NCBI RefSeq assembly: GCF_000374325.1 | Contig: NZ_KB894082.1 | Coordinates: 62,001-126,000 of the forward strand | DNA length: 64,000 nucleotides | From: Allofustis seminis DSM 15817 | GTDB lineage: Bacteria; Bacillota; Bacilli; Lactobacillales; Carnobacteriaceae_A | Direction: 5' to 3' | In this document: one piece after another, positions 7,909 through 15,807 of the stretch | Layout: every line of letters starts with the position of its first letter | Numbering within the stretch: position 1 is the stretch's first letter | Notes under the pieces: generated by a model | Told to the model about the DNA's origin: nothing | Database searches by the model: none | What the model saw: only the letters and a program-made list of their open reading frames with translations | Position numbers and translations under genes: made by a program

Positions 7909-8870
7909 CGGGGACTTATGATTATAATAAGGTCAAGAAGACAGGCGAAGACGTCTACCGCCGACATGACAATTGTAGATGTTTAGTAAATTATTATCCG
8001 GGCGATGGCAGAGTGCAGAATGTACACAGCAAGAAGTGGATTGACCCTGAGAAAGATGATAGAATCAAAGAAAGAAAAGAAATCGAGTTCCAACATGAAA
8101 TCCAATTGGCAAAGAATATAAGAGAAGCGAATAAAATCGCAAGAGAGATGGGATTTCAAGCTGATTATAGCGGAATAGATATAAGAGCAGCCAATGAGTG
8201 GAACGTTGGTTTGTATAATGCTAAAAGAGACTTTCCTGAAGTCACTAAAAAAATAAAGTTTGTGGGTTCTAGTCAAAAAAGAAATCATCTAATTAGAAAG
8301 GCCGCCACAAAATATTATTATGAAAGTCTTATTTCAAATGGCTACCCTAAAAAAGAAGCTGAAAGTGCTTCAAAGAAACTTGGAAGAAAAATTATTGGTA
8401 ACGTTAACTCTAATGAGATGGCTAGTTCAATAGGGTTAGAGAGTATTAAGGGGCTGCCACTAGGTCTTAAAGAAGCCGTTAGTCAATATGTTGGAATAAC
8501 AATGAACGATAAATATTTTGATAATTATGGACGTGTAATAGAAAACGGCTTAAGACAAGTAAAATCCAAGTGGCATCCCGAAGGTTGCTTCAACGTGAAA
8601 GCCACCTTCGACCACGAATTTGCTCATCAAATTGATGAGCATCTAGAAGTTGGGAAAAATAAAACCATACAGAAGATTTTTGAAGATAGGACAAACGAAA
8701 AAATAACACATGATTTATGCAGATATGCTTGGGACAACGATAACCCAAAAAAATATTCAGAAATGATAGCGGAAGGTTGGAGCGAGTATTGCAACAGTAA
8801 GAAACCAAGAGAAATGGCAACTATAATAGGAGAGGAGATCATTAAATTATGGAAAAAGAAAAATTTCTAA
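7884..8870 (+). pseudogene. 5'-truncated MuF-type phage head protein with C-terminal zinc-peptidase toxin domain
   Basis: The frame is open from 7866 and carries FGDWCKRVAGTYDY, then VYRRHDNCRCLVNYYPGDG and VQNVHSKKW. This is the cysteine-rich end of MuF/gp7-type minor head proteins. A toxin-like domain follows with HEFAHQIDEH at 8613-8642, a zincin HExxH. It also has a downstream AEGWSEY whose first glutamate (codon at 8772) could be the third zinc ligand. The MuF N-terminal portion is missing, replaced by a yjcQ fragment. No ribosome binding site stands before the first candidate start (GTG 8013). The toxin module is therefore intact but probably silent. Phage-borne MuF polymorphic toxins of Firmicutes have this head-protein-plus-toxin layout. 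The exact substrate of the peptidase cannot be told. A shorter expressed form starting at an internal ATG (for example near 8057) is not excluded. Confidence 0.75.
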
Positions 8871-9172
8871 AGTTAGTTCACGAGTTAACAAACAATGGTT
8901 ATGATGAAAAAAAAATAAATTCCTATATATTAGCCTGCAGAGAAAGTTATATTGATGAAAAAGAAGTTTATAACAATTTAAAAGGCTTTTTGCTGAAAGA
9001 CCTTGAATTTACTGATGGTACCTTAAGAAACATGTTCTATGAGGCTTTAGACGCAGCAACTGTGATAGCTAAGAGCACGGACGTGCTTCCTACTATGGAA
9101 GGTGTCAAAAATTATGAAAAAAATAATCCGATAATCACTGAATACATTAAGAGTCATATAAAGGCACGTTAA
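8849..9172 (+). CDS. Candidate immunity protein for the MuF-linked zinc-peptidase toxin (107 aa)
   Basis: I do not recognise the family. The gene overlaps the end of the toxin frame by 22 nt, with AGGAGAGGAG upstream of its ATG. The 107-residue product is charged, soluble and probably all-helical: MEKEKFLKLVHELTNNGYDE, then a helical middle and EYIKSHIKAR at the end. It has no signal peptide or membrane segment. A small, cytoplasmic, overlapping last gene of the operon is what an immunity protein to a phage-encoded polymorphic toxin looks like. It is closed off by the hairpin at 9164-9206. The pairing with the toxin is inferred from position only. Confidence 0.7.
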   Translation: MEKEKFLKLVHELTNNGYDEKKINSYILACRESYIDEKEVYNNLKGFLLKDLEFTDGTLRNMFYEALDAATVIAKSTDVLPTMEGVKNYEKNNPIITEYIKSHIKAR

Positions 9173-9206
9173 CCACATACATTTGTAAAATGTTAGCGTG
9201 CTTTTG
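9164..9206 (+). terminator. Terminator after the candidate immunity gene
   Basis: GCACGTTAAC at 9164-9173 pairs with GTTAGCGTGC at 9192-9201 (10 bp, one G-T pair) and TTTT follows. It begins within the last codons of the gene. The next gene in the island, yjcQ, ends in a hairpin with the same GCAC...GCGTGCTTTT frame (9570-9616). Confidence 0.7.
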
Positions 9207-9229
9207 AATTTACAGAAAGGGGTGTTTAT

Positions 9230-9571
9230 ATGGCAAAAGATGATTATCATGTGGTGGTTTATCAAATCTTGGCGTATTTATACGTCCAATTAAAAGCTGG
9301 AGAAAAGATAGATACTAAATTATTACAAGCAGAGAGTAATTATTTAAATATTAATAGGCTTTATTGGTCTTACATCATTGAAAATTTATATAATCAAGGT
9401 TTGGTGAGTGGTGTGGTGAAAAGTAAGTCGTGGGGTGGCAATACAGTAATGTTTGATATTGAAAATATAAAGATTACGCCTTTAGGGATTGAATATTTAA
9501 CAGATAATTCTTTTTTAGAAAAAGCTAAGGAATTTTTAAAAGATATCAAGGCTATCGTACCATTTATATAA
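9230..9571 (+). CDS. YjcQ-family protein (intact copy)
   Basis: The 113-residue protein MAKDDYHVVVYQILAYLYVQ... resembles the YjcQ family, small winged-helix-like proteins found mostly in phages and chromosomal phage remnants of Firmicutes. Its molecular role is not established. The middle YWSYIIENLYNQGLVSG and the strand FDIENIKITPLGIEYL fit a winged-helix fold. The start ATG has an AGAAAGGGG site. A broken duplicate of its first half lies at 7714-7889. It has its own terminator downstream, so it behaves as a single-gene cassette. The family call is from memory of the pattern and is moderately sure. Confidence 0.7.
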   Translation: MAKDDYHVVVYQILAYLYVQLKAGEKIDTKLLQAESNYLNINRLYWSYIIENLYNQGLVSGVVKSKSWGGNTVMFDIENIKITPLGIEYLTDNSFLEKAKEFLKDIKAIVPFI

Positions 9572-9616
9572 GCACACTCACTTCTTACACCTGTAAGATG
9601 TCAGCGTGCTTTTTTA
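9570..9616 (+). terminator. Terminator after yjcQ
   Basis: AGCACACTCAC pairs imperfectly with GTCAGCGTGCT around an inner stem TCTTAC/GTAAGA, followed by TTTTTT. The outer sequence resembles the hairpin at 9164-9206. Confidence 0.75.
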
Positions 9617-9639
9617 TGCATGGGATGAAGGAGGAAAAA

Positions 9640-9825
9640 GTGACGAAGAAACATTATGGGAATCAATTTCCAACGCAATCACTCCTTCTTCCTTACGAGA
9701 ACACCTATGGCGACGACGCCATTGAAATTTATGAGCGGTCGGGGAGAAAAGCCTACGAATGGCAGAAAAACTTAATCCAACCGATGTTAGCCGTAAATAG
9801 CGACAATTTGTGGACGTGGAAATAA
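9640..9825 (+). pseudogene. N-terminal fragment of a phage terminase large subunit
   Basis: AAGGAGG at 9628-9634 precedes the GTG at 9640. The 61-residue product ends GRKAYEWQKNLIQPMLAVNS and DNLWTWK before a stop at 9825. This stretch matches the region of phage large terminase subunits just before the Walker A part (the usual continuation is a KFGYS-PRRNGK type motif, which is absent here). The ATPase and nuclease domains are gone, so the gene cannot work as a packaging motor. It marks the region as phage-derived. Confidence 0.65.
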
Positions 9826-9829
9826 TAAA

Positions 9830-9937
9830 AGCAATCGATGTTTATTAGCTGGAATTGGAACACTGGTAACTAAAATCGTAAAGCTTAAAGCACAAAAAAC
9901 GACTCACAAACCCCCAACAAGGAAAAGTAAGCCGTAA
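9830..9937 (+). pseudogene. Possible C-terminal fragment of another phage gene
   Basis: One frame reads SNRCLLAGIGTLVTKIVKLK followed by a basic, proline-rich tail and a stop at 9935-9937. It has no start codon or ribosome binding site. The tail looks like the end of a small protein, but I cannot name the family. It may be chance. Confidence 0.2.
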
Positions 9938-10313
9938 GTAGGATAGTTAGAGTAGGTACCTCCCCCAACTATCTTCAACATAACATTAATTGACAGATAA
10001 GTAATATATTAAATTCCATAGATGTCATCATAATGCCACAATAAACAAACAACCTCCGAAAATTTGGAGGTTGTTGTTATTTAAAGGGGTGTAGTTTACT
10101 AAATGAGTAGAGTATGTGAGATAATCACTAATACTCGTAATGAATGATGTCTTATATCAAGCGGTTTCAAAAGTTAGTAACATCACAATGTTAATGTATC
10201 ATTTTAAATTCGCAACTGCAAGACTATTTTTGAATTTAATAAAAAAATTTAGGGTATCTATATTTTTAGGTGGACTTTTTTACCATTTATTTTGACATGA
10301 AGAGTATTTAGGC
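9938..10313 (+). other. Gene-free stretch at the right edge of the island
   Basis: No credible reading frame is visible on either strand. The stretch contains the terminator at 10048-10080 and AT-rich sequence leading up to the thrS promoter. I looked here for a copy of the tRNA-Ser 3' end that would mark an attachment site and saw none. Confidence 0.5.
10048..10080 (+). terminator. Intrinsic terminator closing the island
   Basis: AACAACCTCC at 10048-10057 pairs perfectly with GGAGGTTGTT at 10066-10075 around an 8-nt loop, followed by GTTATTTA. The T run is broken, so strength is uncertain. Confidence 0.65.
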
Positions 10314-10342
10314 TTGCGCGGTGGCGATAAAATTGCTATATT
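10314..10342 (+). promoter_or_regulatory. thrS promoter
   Basis: TTGCGC (10314-10319), a 17-nt spacer and TATATT (10337-10342) stand just ahead of the T-box leader, giving a start near 10349. A TTGACA at 10292-10297 is closer to consensus but has no -10 partner at the right distance. Confidence 0.6.
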
Positions 10343-10348
10343 CTATAG

Positions 10349-10555
10349 TAGAGATAAAAGACAACTTTAACAGGTCATTTCATCATAGCGAGAAAGGGAC
10401 GGTGTGAGCCTTTCATGGAATCTGTTTAAGACCACTTTTATAAGATTAATTGAATCATATTTTAAAGGGTATATGCCAATATGATGGCACATACTGAATT
10501 TGGGTGGAACCACGATTTTTCGTCCCTATGCACAATGCGGCATAGGGATTTTTAT
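10349..10555 (+). promoter_or_regulatory. T-box leader of thrS
   Basis: The leader carries the conserved T-box GGGTGGAACCACG at 10502-10514. It ends in a terminator stem CCCTATG/CATAGGG (10524-10547) followed by ATTTTTATTTT. The T-box sequence and the 5' side of the terminator can form the alternative antiterminator when uncharged tRNA-Thr binds. ACC at 10431-10433, at the end of the Stem I region (AAGACCACT), is a fitting threonine specifier codon. Uncharged tRNA-Thr should raise thrS expression. Confidence 0.88.
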
Positions 10556-10572
10556 TTTGAAAGGAGAAAGCA

Positions 10573-12507
10573 ATGATGTCAGAAATTAAAATTACTTTAC
10601 CTGATGGTGCACAATTGTTACTCGAAAAAGGCGTAACTCCTGCAGACGTTGCGGGGCAAATTGCAAAAAGTTTGCAAAAAAAGGGGTTAGCTGCACGCTT
10701 TAATGGCCAATTAATTGACTTTAATCGGCCTCTGGAAGAAGATGGTGAACTGTCAATTATTACAGCAGATGATGAAGAAGCACTCGCTATTTTACGTCAT
10801 TCTTCAGCACATATTATGGCGCAAGCGATTAAACGACTTTTCCCAAATGTGAAATTTGGTGTCGGACCAGCAATTGAGAATGGTTTTTATTATGATACGG
10901 ATTCAGATCCTTCCATCACGGAACAAGATTTGCCTGCTATTGAAAAAGAAATGATGAATATTGTTAAAGCGAATTTCCCATTTGTACGTAAAGTGATAAG
11001 TCGTGAAGAAGCGCTGGCCATTTTTGCAAATGATCCATATAAAGTAGAGCTAATTGAGGATCTTCCAGAAGATGAGACGCTGACGATTTATGAACAAGGA
11101 GAATTTGTCGATTTATGTCGCGGTATTCATGTTCCATCAACGGGTCGGGTGCAAGTCTTTAAGTTGTTGTCGCTTGCAGGTGCTTACTGGCGTGGCGATA
11201 GCAAAAATAAAATGATGCAGCGTATTTATGGAACGGCATTTTTCAATAAGAAAGATTTAAAAGAGTATTTGAAATTGCGTGAAGAAGCAAAAGAACGTGA
11301 TCATCGCCGAATTGGTAAAGCGCTTGATCTATTTATGGTTGATCCGAAGGTGGGACAGGGGTTGCCATTTTGGTTACCAAAAGGTGCGACAGTTCGTCGT
11401 GTCATTGAACGTTATATTACGGATAAAGAAATTTCCTTAGGGTATCAACATGTTTATACACCAATTATGGCAAATGTTGATTTTTATAAGCAAAGTGGTC
11501 ATTGGGATCATTATCATGAAGATATGTTCCCACCAATGGATATGGGAGATGGCGAAATGTTGGTGCTTCGCCCTATGAATTGCCCACATCATATGATGGT
11601 CTATAAACGTGATATCCATAGTTATCGTGAATTGCCGATTCGTATTGCCGAGCTTGGTCAGATGCATCGTTATGAGAAGTCGGGGGCCTTAACTGGATTG
11701 CAACGTGTGCGTGAGATGACGCTGAATGACTCGCATATTTTCGTTAGACCCGATCAAATTAAAGAAGAATTCAAACGTGTGATGCAGCTGATGGAAGAAG
11801 TGTATAAAGATTTTGATATTACGGATTATCGCTTCCGCCTAAGCTATCGTGATCCAGAAGACACCGAAAAATATTTCGATGATGATGCTATGTGGAATCA
11901 TGCAGAGAAAATGCTAAAAGAAACGCTTGATGAATTAGGTTATGAATATTTTGAAGCAATTGGTGAAGCTGCTTTTTATGGTCCAAAATTAGATGTTCAA
12001 ATTAAAACCGCACTAGGCAGTGAGGAAACACTTTCTACTGTACAGCTTGATTTCTTATTACCTGAACGTTTCGATTTGACTTATGTTGGGGAAGATGGTC
12101 AAGATACACATCGTCCCGTTGTCATTCACCGCGGAATCGTTTCGACAATGGAACGTTTTGTTGCTCATTTAATTGAAGTGTATAAAGGCGCTTTTCCAAC
12201 ATGGCTGGCTCCTGTTCAAGCATGTATTATTCCTGTAAGTGTTGAAGCGCATGGCGATTATGCTACGGAATTGGCACGTGAATGGGGTCGTTTGGGACTT
12301 CGTGTAGAAATTGATAATCGCAATGAAAAAATGGGATATAAGATTCGAGAAGCTCAAACACAAAAAATCCCTTATCAAATTGTAATTGGTGACCAAGAAG
12401 TCGCTGACCGCACCTTATCTGTCCGTAAATATGGTGAGAAAAACACTGAAACGGTAGCAGCAGATGAATTCTTGGAAGCGTTGAAAGTTGATGCACGTAT
12501 TCATTAA
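10573..12507 (+). CDS. thrS: Threonyl-tRNA synthetase
   Basis: The 644-residue enzyme charges tRNA-Thr. It has an N-terminal TGS domain (about 1-63). The editing domain follows with HSSAH (His76, His80), and the class II catalytic core has RPMNCPHHM (zinc ligand Cys337) and the motif 2 region [11 protein letters not shown]. The C-terminal anticodon-binding domain includes [19 protein letters not shown]. Length is typical. Two adjacent ATG codons follow a GAAAGGAG site; either could be used. It is a single-gene transcription unit with a T-box leader before it and a terminator behind. In related genomes thrS lies near dnaI, so the island has been placed between them. Confidence 0.98.
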   Translation: MMSEIKITLPDGAQLLLEKGVTPADVAGQIAKSLQKKGLAARFNGQLIDFNRPLEEDGELSIITADDEEALAILRHSSAHIMAQAIKRLFPNVKFGVGPAIENGFYYDTDSDPSITEQDLPAIEKEMMNIVKANFPFVRKVISREEALAIFANDPYKVELIEDLPEDETLTIYEQGEFVDLCRGIHVPSTGRVQVFKLLSLAGAYWRGDSKNKMMQRIYGTAFFNKKDLKEYLKLREEAKERDHRRIGKALDLFMVDPKVGQGLPFWLPKGATVRRVIERYITDKEISLGYQHVYTPIMANVDFYKQSGHWDHYHEDMFPPMDMGDGEMLVLRPMNCPHHMMVYKRDIHSYRELPIRIAELGQMHRYEKSGALTGLQRVREMTLNDSHIFVRPDQIKEEFKRVMQLMEEVYKDFDITDYRFRLSYRDPEDTEKYFDDDAMWNHAEKMLKETLDELGYEYFEAIGEAAFYGPKLDVQIKTALGSEETLSTVQLDFLLPERFDLTYVGEDGQDTHRPVVIHRGIVSTMERFVAHLIEVYKGAFPTWLAPVQACIIPVSVEAHGDYATELAREWGRLGLRVEIDNRNEKMGYKIREAQTQKIPYQIVIGDQEVADRTLSVRKYGEKNTETVAADEFLEALKVDARIH

Positions 12508-12562
12508 TTCTTATGCTAGTCAGTTAATATATGCATGGAAGTCATGAATATACTTAGCAATC

Positions 12563-12598
12563 AAGTGCTTGAAGCAAAATGTTTCAAGCACTTTTTTT
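12563..12598 (+). terminator. Terminator of thrS
   Basis: AGTGCTTGAA at 12564-12573 pairs with TTCAAGCACT at 12583-12592, followed by TTTTTTTATTTTT. Confidence 0.88.
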
Positions 12599-12615
12599 AT
12601 TTTTATAAATATTTA

Positions 12616-12644
12616 TTGACATTGTATCTCCTAAGTGATATGCT
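12616..12644 (+). promoter_or_regulatory. Promoter of infC-rpmI-rplT
   Basis: TTGACA (12616-12621), a 17-nt spacer and TATGCT (12639-12644) form a near-consensus sigma-A promoter about 190 nt before infC. Confidence 0.8.
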
Positions 12645-12649
12645 ATAGA

Positions 12650-12815
12650 GGCTGAAAATAAAGAAGAAGTCCTACTTCTCGCCTGAAGGAATATTGTTTT
12701 CTTGGGCTAATATCCATCACTTTCAATAGTAGGAGCTATTGGAAGATGAATGTGAGTAAGTGTAGGACCTTTTATATTGAAAAGGTCTTTTTTCTTTTGA
12801 TTTCGGCAAATATTT
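12650..12815 (+). promoter_or_regulatory. L20-type leader RNA of the infC operon
   Basis: A structured leader of about 165 nt separates the promoter from infC. It ends in a terminator hairpin GACCTTTT/AAAAGGTC (12766-12787) followed by TTTTTTC. An upstream segment around GTCCTACTTCTCGCCTGAAGG can pair with parts of TAGTAGGAGC and GTGTAGGACC, giving alternative folds. In Firmicutes this position is occupied by the L20 leader, where ribosomal protein L20 mimics its 23S site to promote termination. I infer the same control here. Confidence 0.75.
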
Positions 12816-12830
12816 TGGAGGTGAACCCCC

Positions 12831-13346
12831 ATAGCAAAGGAAATGATTGTCAACGAGCGCATTCGCGCACAGGAAGTTCGACTTATTGGGAAAGACGGAG
12901 ATCAGATTGGTGTAGTATCACGTGATCGTGCAATGGAGATTGCAGAAGAGGCGGGACTGGACTTAGTGTTGGTTTCACCACAAGCAAAACCACCTGTAGC
13001 ACGCGTATTAGATTACGGGAAATTCCGCTATGAGCAACAAAAACGCGAACGTGAAGCACGTAAAAATCAAAAAGTAGTGAATACAAAAGAGATTCGTTTA
13101 AGTCCAACAATTGATGATCACGATTTCAACACGAAATTGCGTCAAGGACGAAGCTTTATCGAACGTGGTGATAAAGTCCGCGTATCGATTCGTTTCCGTG
13201 GACGTGCGATTACTCACCGAGAGATAGGTCAAGAAGTTCTTGAGCGGTTTGCTGACGCGGCAAAAGATATTGCAGATGTTGAAACCAAAGCTAAAATGGA
13301 AGGTCGAAGCATGTTTTTAATGCTTGCCCCTAAATCAGAAAAATAG
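12831..13346 (+). CDS. infC: Translation initiation factor IF-3, AUA start
   Basis: IF-3 binds the 30S subunit and checks start codons. The ribosome binding site GGAGGTG at 12817-12823 is followed after 7 nt by ATA at 12831-12833, giving [18 protein letters not shown] after the initiator. The first ATG, at 12843, is 19 nt from the site and would remove residues before MIVNERI. infC is the known case of rare start codons, because IF-3 discriminates against them and so limits its own synthesis. ATA is therefore the likely start and the protein has 171 residues. Its ends and length fit the family (N domain, linker rich in [11 protein letters not shown] domain). Confidence 0.9.
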   Translation: MAKEMIVNERIRAQEVRLIGKDGDQIGVVSRDRAMEIAEEAGLDLVLVSPQAKPPVARVLDYGKFRYEQQKREREARKNQKVVNTKEIRLSPTIDDHDFNTKLRQGRSFIERGDKVRVSIRFRGRAITHREIGQEVLERFADAAKDIADVETKAKMEGRSMFLMLAPKSEK

Positions 13347-13369
13347 TACAGGTATTAGGAGGAAGAATA

Positions 13370-13570
13370 ATGCCAAAACAAAAAACACATAAAGGTATGG
13401 CAAAACGCTTCAAAAAAACCGGAACCGGTAAACTAAAACGTGGCCATGCTAAAAGAAGTCACTTATTTGCAAACAAAACGAAAAAACAAAGAAGACAGCT
13501 TGCAAAATTAACACTCGTCCATAAGAGTGACCAAAAACGTATTCAGCAAGCACTCGACACTTACAAGTAA
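13370..13570 (+). CDS. rpmI: 50S ribosomal protein L35
   Basis: A 66-residue very basic protein starting [20 protein letters not shown], the L35 signature, with the [20 protein letters not shown] core. It sits between infC and rplT in the standard operon, with an AGGAGGA site before its ATG. It belongs to the large subunit. Confidence 0.98.
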   Translation: MPKQKTHKGMAKRFKKTGTGKLKRGHAKRSHLFANKTKKQRRQLAKLTLVHKSDQKRIQQALDTYK

Positions 13571-13595
13571 TAGTTTCTAGGAGGGATGATGGAAA

Positions 13596-13958
13596 ATGGC
13601 ACGAGTAAAAAATAGCCCAGCAACACGTCGTCGTCGTAAACGTGTTTTAAAATTAGCAAAAGGCTACTACGGATCAAAACATAAATTATTCCGTACAGCT
13701 AAACAACAAGTAATGAAATCTTATATGTATGCATATCGCGACCGCAAACAAAGAAAACGTAACTTCCGTAAACTTTGGATTGCACGTATTAATGCAGGTG
13801 CACGAATGAATGGATTAAGTTATTCACGTCTTATGCATGGACTAAAATTATCAGAAATTGAATTAAACCGCAAAGTTCTTGCAGATATGGCAATTCGTGA
13901 TGAAGCAGCATTCACAGCAATTTGTGAACAAGCAAAAGCAGCACTTGCTAATCATTAA
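13596..13958 (+). CDS. rplT: 50S ribosomal protein L20
   Basis: A 120-residue basic protein starting [20 protein letters not shown], with [18 protein letters not shown] in the C-terminal globular part that binds 23S rRNA. It is needed for early 50S assembly and is the probable repressor of its own operon through the leader RNA upstream of infC. An AGGAGG site precedes the ATG. Confidence 0.98.
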   Translation: MARVKNSPATRRRRKRVLKLAKGYYGSKHKLFRTAKQQVMKSYMYAYRDRKQRKRNFRKLWIARINAGARMNGLSYSRLMHGLKLSEIELNRKVLADMAIRDEAAFTAICEQAKAALANH

Positions 13959-13970
13959 TTGAAATAAAAA

Positions 13971-14022
13971 GGCCTTCTTCGGGTGTCCTCAAATTTTGAG
14001 GCTGTACGAAGAAGGCTTTTGT
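13971..14022 (+). terminator. Terminator of the infC operon
   Basis: GCCTTCTTCG (13972-13981) pairs with CGAAGAAGGC (14007-14016). An inner CCTC/GAGG stem closes around AAATTTT, and TTTTGTTTTATTTT follows. Confidence 0.88.
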
Positions 14023-14028
14023 TTTATT

Positions 14029-14056
14029 TTGAAAGCCTTTTTCTATACACTATATT
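14029..14056 (+). promoter_or_regulatory. Promoter of the M42 aminopeptidase gene
   Basis: TTGAAA (14029-14034), a 16-nt spacer and TATATT (14051-14056) lie 26 nt before the start codon, directly behind the rplT terminator. Confidence 0.65.
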
Positions 14057-14081
14057 TATACAGAGAGGAAAGGTGATAAGC

Positions 14082-15158
14082 ATGAAAGATGATCAATTAT
14101 TAATGGATTTAGTAGCAGCACGTGCTGTTCCAGGAAATGAAAAGCAAGCACGTGAAGTATTTGTGAATTATGCTAAAGATTTTGCCGATGAAATTTTATA
14201 TGATGGATTAGGAAGTGTCATTGCAAAGCTTGAAGGTCCAAAAGGCAGTCCTAAGATTATGTTTGCTGGACATTTGGACGAAGTGGGATTCATGGTCAAA
14301 GCCATCACAGATGAAGGTTTTATTGAATTTCAAACATTAGGCGGTTGGTGGGGACAAGTGCTACTTGCACAACAAGTTGAAATTACGACACGCGCAGGAA
14401 ATATTATTCATGGTGTCATTGGGAGCAAGCCGCCCCATGTCTTATCTGCAGAGGCACGCAAAACACCATATGAAATTAGTAAAATGTTTATTGATGTCGG
14501 TGCTAGCTCTAAGGAAGAGGTTGAAGGTTGGGGTATTCGTGCTGGCGATATGGTAACACCTTATATCGAATATCGCCGCCTAAATCATACGAAATTCTTG
14601 CTAGCAAAAGCATGGGATAACCGTATTGGAACGGCGGTGGCATTGCGTGTCCTTGAGAATTTAAAAGACACTGATCATCCAAATATTCCTTACGCAGTAG
14701 GCAATGTTCAAGAAGAAGTGGGCCTTCGTGGAGCTAAAACTTCGACAAATGTTATTCAACCAGATATTTCTTTTGCACTTGATACAGGGACTGCTGGAGA
14801 TACTCCAGGTATGACAAAAGAAGAAGCTGACTCCAAATTAGGAAAAGGACCACAAATTGTTCTTTTCGATGCTTCAATGATTGCCCATAAAGAGCTGGCA
14901 AACTTTGTCATTGATGTGGCAGATGAGCTAGGGATTCCATATCAATTAACCTTTATTCCAGGTGGTGGAACGGATGCGGGAAGTCAGCATGTATCAGGAA
15001 CAGGAGTGCCAAGCCTCCCAATTACGGTAGCGACAAGATATCTACATTCCCACACGTCCATCATTCATGAAGATGATTTTGAGAATACGGTAAAACTTAT
15101 GACAGAAGTGATTAAACGTCTTGATAAAGACACCGTAGAAAAAATTATTCATGGATAA
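14082..15158 (+). CDS. M42 family metallo-aminopeptidase (glutamyl aminopeptidase type)
   Basis: This cytoplasmic dinuclear-metal peptidase trims N-terminal residues from peptides; the family includes PepA of lactic acid bacteria. The ATG at 14082 follows AGGAAAGGTG; the longer open frame upstream runs into the rplT terminator and is not used. The 358-residue product has the M42 metal ligands in order: His64 and Asp66 (AGHLDEVGF), Asp179 (AWDNRIGTA), Glu211/Glu212 (QEEVGLRGA), Asp234 (DTGTAGDTP) and a late histidine in [18 protein letters not shown] is also conserved. Exact substrate preference is not readable. It is a single-gene unit with its own promoter and terminator. Confidence 0.93.
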   Translation: MKDDQLLMDLVAARAVPGNEKQAREVFVNYAKDFADEILYDGLGSVIAKLEGPKGSPKIMFAGHLDEVGFMVKAITDEGFIEFQTLGGWWGQVLLAQQVEITTRAGNIIHGVIGSKPPHVLSAEARKTPYEISKMFIDVGASSKEEVEGWGIRAGDMVTPYIEYRRLNHTKFLLAKAWDNRIGTAVALRVLENLKDTDHPNIPYAVGNVQEEVGLRGAKTSTNVIQPDISFALDTGTAGDTPGMTKEEADSKLGKGPQIVLFDASMIAHKELANFVIDVADELGIPYQLTFIPGGGTDAGSQHVSGTGVPSLPITVATRYLHSHTSIIHEDDFENTVKLMTEVIKRLDKDTVEKIIHG

Positions 15159-15165
15159 TCACCTC

Positions 15166-15197
15166 AGCAACCTACCTTAGTGTAGGTTGCTTTTTTA
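15166..15197 (+). terminator. Terminator of the M42 peptidase gene
   Basis: GCAACCTAC (15167-15175) pairs with GTAGGTTGC (15182-15190), followed by TTTTTT. Confidence 0.88.
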
Positions 15198-15241
15198 GTT
15201 AGACGAAAAGGTTTAGATTTCGTAAAAGATTGATAATCTTA

Positions 15242-15270
15242 TTGCAATTATAAAAAAATCCACGTATTCT
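15242..15270 (+). promoter_or_regulatory. spxA promoter
   Basis: TTGCAA (15242-15247), a 17-nt spacer and TATTCT (15265-15270) precede spxA by about 40 nt. Confidence 0.65.
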
Positions 15271-15310
15271 AATAGTATTAACTAATGATGAGAATATGGA
15301 GGTAAAAACA

Positions 15311-15727
15311 ATGATCACCCTATTTCTCTCGACAAGTTGTACTTCTTGTCGACGTGCTCGCGACTGGCTTGACGAGCATAATATGTCATACGTGGAACGG
15401 GATATTATCAAGGAACCGCCAACGATGGAAGAATTGCAAGAAATTCTTTCGCGAACGGAAAATGGTACTGGCGATATTATTTCTTCCCGAAGCAAAGCAT
15501 TTAAAGATTTAAATATAAATATTGATGAATTATCAATGAACACTTTATACAAAGTGATTCAAGAGAATCCAAATATTTTAAAAAAACCAATCCTTTTAGA
15601 TGAGAAAAGAATTCAAATTGGCTACCATGAGGACGACATTCGCAAATTCGTATCGCGAACGGATCGTCAGTTACAATTAGTCGAAGCCAAAATTCAAATC
15701 GAAGAAAATCCTGTAACAAATGAATAA
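15311..15727 (+). CDS. spxA: Redox-sensing transcriptional regulator Spx
   Basis: Spx binds the RNA polymerase alpha C-terminal domain and redirects transcription under thiol and oxidative stress. The ATG at 15311 follows GGAGG. An upstream in-frame ATG at 15296 overlaps that site and is not used. The 138-residue product has the CTSC redox switch at Cys10-Cys13, the thioredoxin-like ArsC fold (RRARDWLDEHNMSYVERDI) and the conserved KKPILLDEKRIQIGYHEDDI near residue 93. spxA-mecA-coiA-pepF order is conserved. Its degradation adaptor YjbH is encoded nearby at 19621-20238. Confidence 0.96.
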   Translation: MITLFLSTSCTSCRRARDWLDEHNMSYVERDIIKEPPTMEELQEILSRTENGTGDIISSRSKAFKDLNINIDELSMNTLYKVIQENPNILKKPILLDEKRIQIGYHEDDIRKFVSRTDRQLQLVEAKIQIEENPVTNE

Positions 15728-15807
15728 AAGTTTTCTTATTTTACTTTTTTAGAATTTTCGGTAGAATGAGGGGTATCATCCGATTGGTATGGAATGAGGT
15801 GTATTTC

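Noticed and set aside
8013-8870. Treating the MuF/toxin frame as a complete gene from GTG 8013
   Set aside because: There is no ribosome binding site before 8013, and the same frame carries MuF sequence well upstream of it. The true gene was longer and its start is lost.
10292-10297. TTGACA as the -35 of thrS
   Set aside because: No -10-like hexamer lies 16-18 nt downstream. TTGCGC/TATATT further on has correct spacing.
9938-10313. Right attachment site for an element integrated at tRNA-Ser
   Set aside because: I looked for a repeat of GGTTCAAATCCCTCAGACTCC downstream and found none in the window.
13983-14081. Longer N-terminus for the M42 aminopeptidase
   Set aside because: The extra codons run through the rplT terminator and lie before the promoter. 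AGGAAAGGTG points to the ATG at 14082.
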